Assembly (NCBI GenBank): GCA_019359315.1
Contig: JAHHHO010000019.1
Location: forward strand, 1-64,000
Length of the DNA stretch: 64,000 nt
Direction of reading: 5' to 3'
From: Myxacorys californica WJT36-NPBG1
Lineage (GTDB): Bacteria > Cyanobacteriota > Cyanobacteriia > Leptolyngbyales > Leptolyngbyaceae
The position numbers and the translations under genes were made by a program. The notes beneath the pieces are model-generated. The model was not told where the DNA came from. It worked only from the letters and a program-made list of their open reading frames with translations, and searched no databases. Every line of letters begins with the position of its first letter. Positions within the stretch are counted from its first letter, which is position 1. Shown here piece after piece: positions 63,532 to 64,000 of this stretch.

Positions 63532-63738
63532 CTTTGTGAGGTTGCGCTTGGAGTTTTACATTTATTTCGCTTGGACCAAAAGTTAGGGTGGGTGTCTAAT
63601 CCTCTGTTCTTTTAGCCTTTAGTGAGTTAAGAAATGCATTGAGAACCAGTGGTGATTTGAAATAATCCTTGCGACAGTGCAAAGTTCTCTAAAACCTTCT
63701 AAATTTAAGATAGTGCCTTTAATTGAAACAGTTGCACC

Positions 63739-64000
63739 TTGATTCAAAACGAAACTTTAGAATTACTGGAGTGGTCGCGACTATGCCAGCATTTAGCGAC
63801 CTTTGCTTCGACCAAGCTGGGTGCGGTGGCGGCTCGTCAGCTGAAAATTCCAGCTACTCAGGTAGAGACAGAAGCGCTGTTGGCGCAAACGCAGGATGTT
63901 TATCAGTTAGAAAATCAGCTTACTACAGCGCTCAGCTTTGATGGAATTGATGACATTTGTGGTTCGTTAGAGCGGGCTGTGCGGCACGGCATTTTGTCTG
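63739..64000 (+). CDS. mutS2: 5' end of endonuclease MutS2 (runs off the window)
   Basis: The frame starts at TTG 63739 (a TGA lies 4 codons upstream and there is no ATG) and reads LIQNETLELLEWSRLCQHLA, TFASTKLGAVAARQL, then DVYQLENQLTTALSFDGIDD with CGSLERAVRHGILS at the edge. The 'ETLELLEW..LCQHLATFA.T..G...A' start is that of cyanobacterial MutS2, which acts in recombination control or ribosome rescue. Only 87 residues are visible. Confidence 0.8.
   Translation, partial: MIQNETLELLEWSRLCQHLATFASTKLGAVAARQLKIPATQVETEALLAQTQDVYQLENQLTTALSFDGIDDICGSLERAVRHGILS

Noticed and set aside
63723-63941. 72-aa plus-strand frame
   Set aside because: Overlaps mutS2 in another frame; the mutS2 frame has clear family strings.

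Overview
The window is a stretch of a cyanobacterial chromosome, most likely from a filamentous Leptolyngbya-like lineage (the genus is a guess). The evidence is the very frequent HIP1 octamer GCGATCGC, an allophycocyanin-B subunit gene (apcD), a tocopherol cyclase gene, several cyanobacteria-restricted small families (DUF1816, DUF2949, DUF4359, DUF6464) and a tmRNA whose tag reads ANNIVPFARKAAAVA. Most of it is ordinary housekeeping DNA, interrupted by short accessory patches with repeats, remnants and unusual fusions.

Layout. 1-1 kb: a truncated transposase end and mostly non-coding DNA with one 41-codon gene. 1-6.1 kb: a small XRE regulator followed by a giant PAS/GAF hybrid histidine kinase. 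6.1-9.4 kb: a pair of 39-bp direct repeats bracketing a calmodulin-like EF-hand/Erv-type CxxC fusion protein and a small ribbon-helix-helix-like protein. 9.5-13.3 kb: tRNA-His, a DUF4359 protein, a C39-like peptidase, aspS. 13.3-15.3 kb: a radical SAM/SPASM maturase and a secreted-type precursor peptide with two near-identical Cys/Gly-rich cores, a candidate RiPP system and the best lead for something undescribed. 15.5-20.3 kb: tocopherol cyclase, tRNA-Arg, and an APC-type permease fused to a histidine kinase. 20.3-20.9 kb: transposase and Uma2 remnants. 20.9-29.4 kb: envelope and stress genes (YdcF, glutathione peroxidase, GH19 with a duplicated N-terminal module, FtsE, WecG-type and GT4 glycosyltransferases, proB). 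29.5-34.3 kb: an L,D-transpeptidase, a Pro/Ser/Thr-rich exported protein, and a secD-secF-membrane protein operon. 34.6-36.1 kb: a RelE/ParE toxin-antitoxin pair, a frameshifted DUF6883 gene, and eight 42-bp tandem repeats. 36-45 kb: hydrolase, DUF924, apcD, DUF255/thioredoxin protein, clpP, rpsP-khpA-phoH. 45.5-48.9 kb: a yybP-ykoY (manganese) riboswitch in front of a GDT1/UPF0016 cation exporter, then SulP and moaC. 49-56 kb: tRNA-Arg, membrane and TPR proteins, mutL, two low-complexity exported proteins. 56-64 kb: an Lhr-like helicase, Hsp20, a spore-photoproduct-lyase-family radical SAM protein, an ABC exporter, tmRNA (ssrA), and the 5' end of mutS2.

Working together. The clearest functional units are secD/secF (protein export), rpsP/khpA (ribosomal protein and RNA chaperone), the Mn riboswitch plus GDT1 exporter (metal homeostasis), the toxin-antitoxin pair, and the putative RiPP precursor plus maturase with an intervening hairpin. 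All functional statements are from reading motifs in the sequence; no database search was run.
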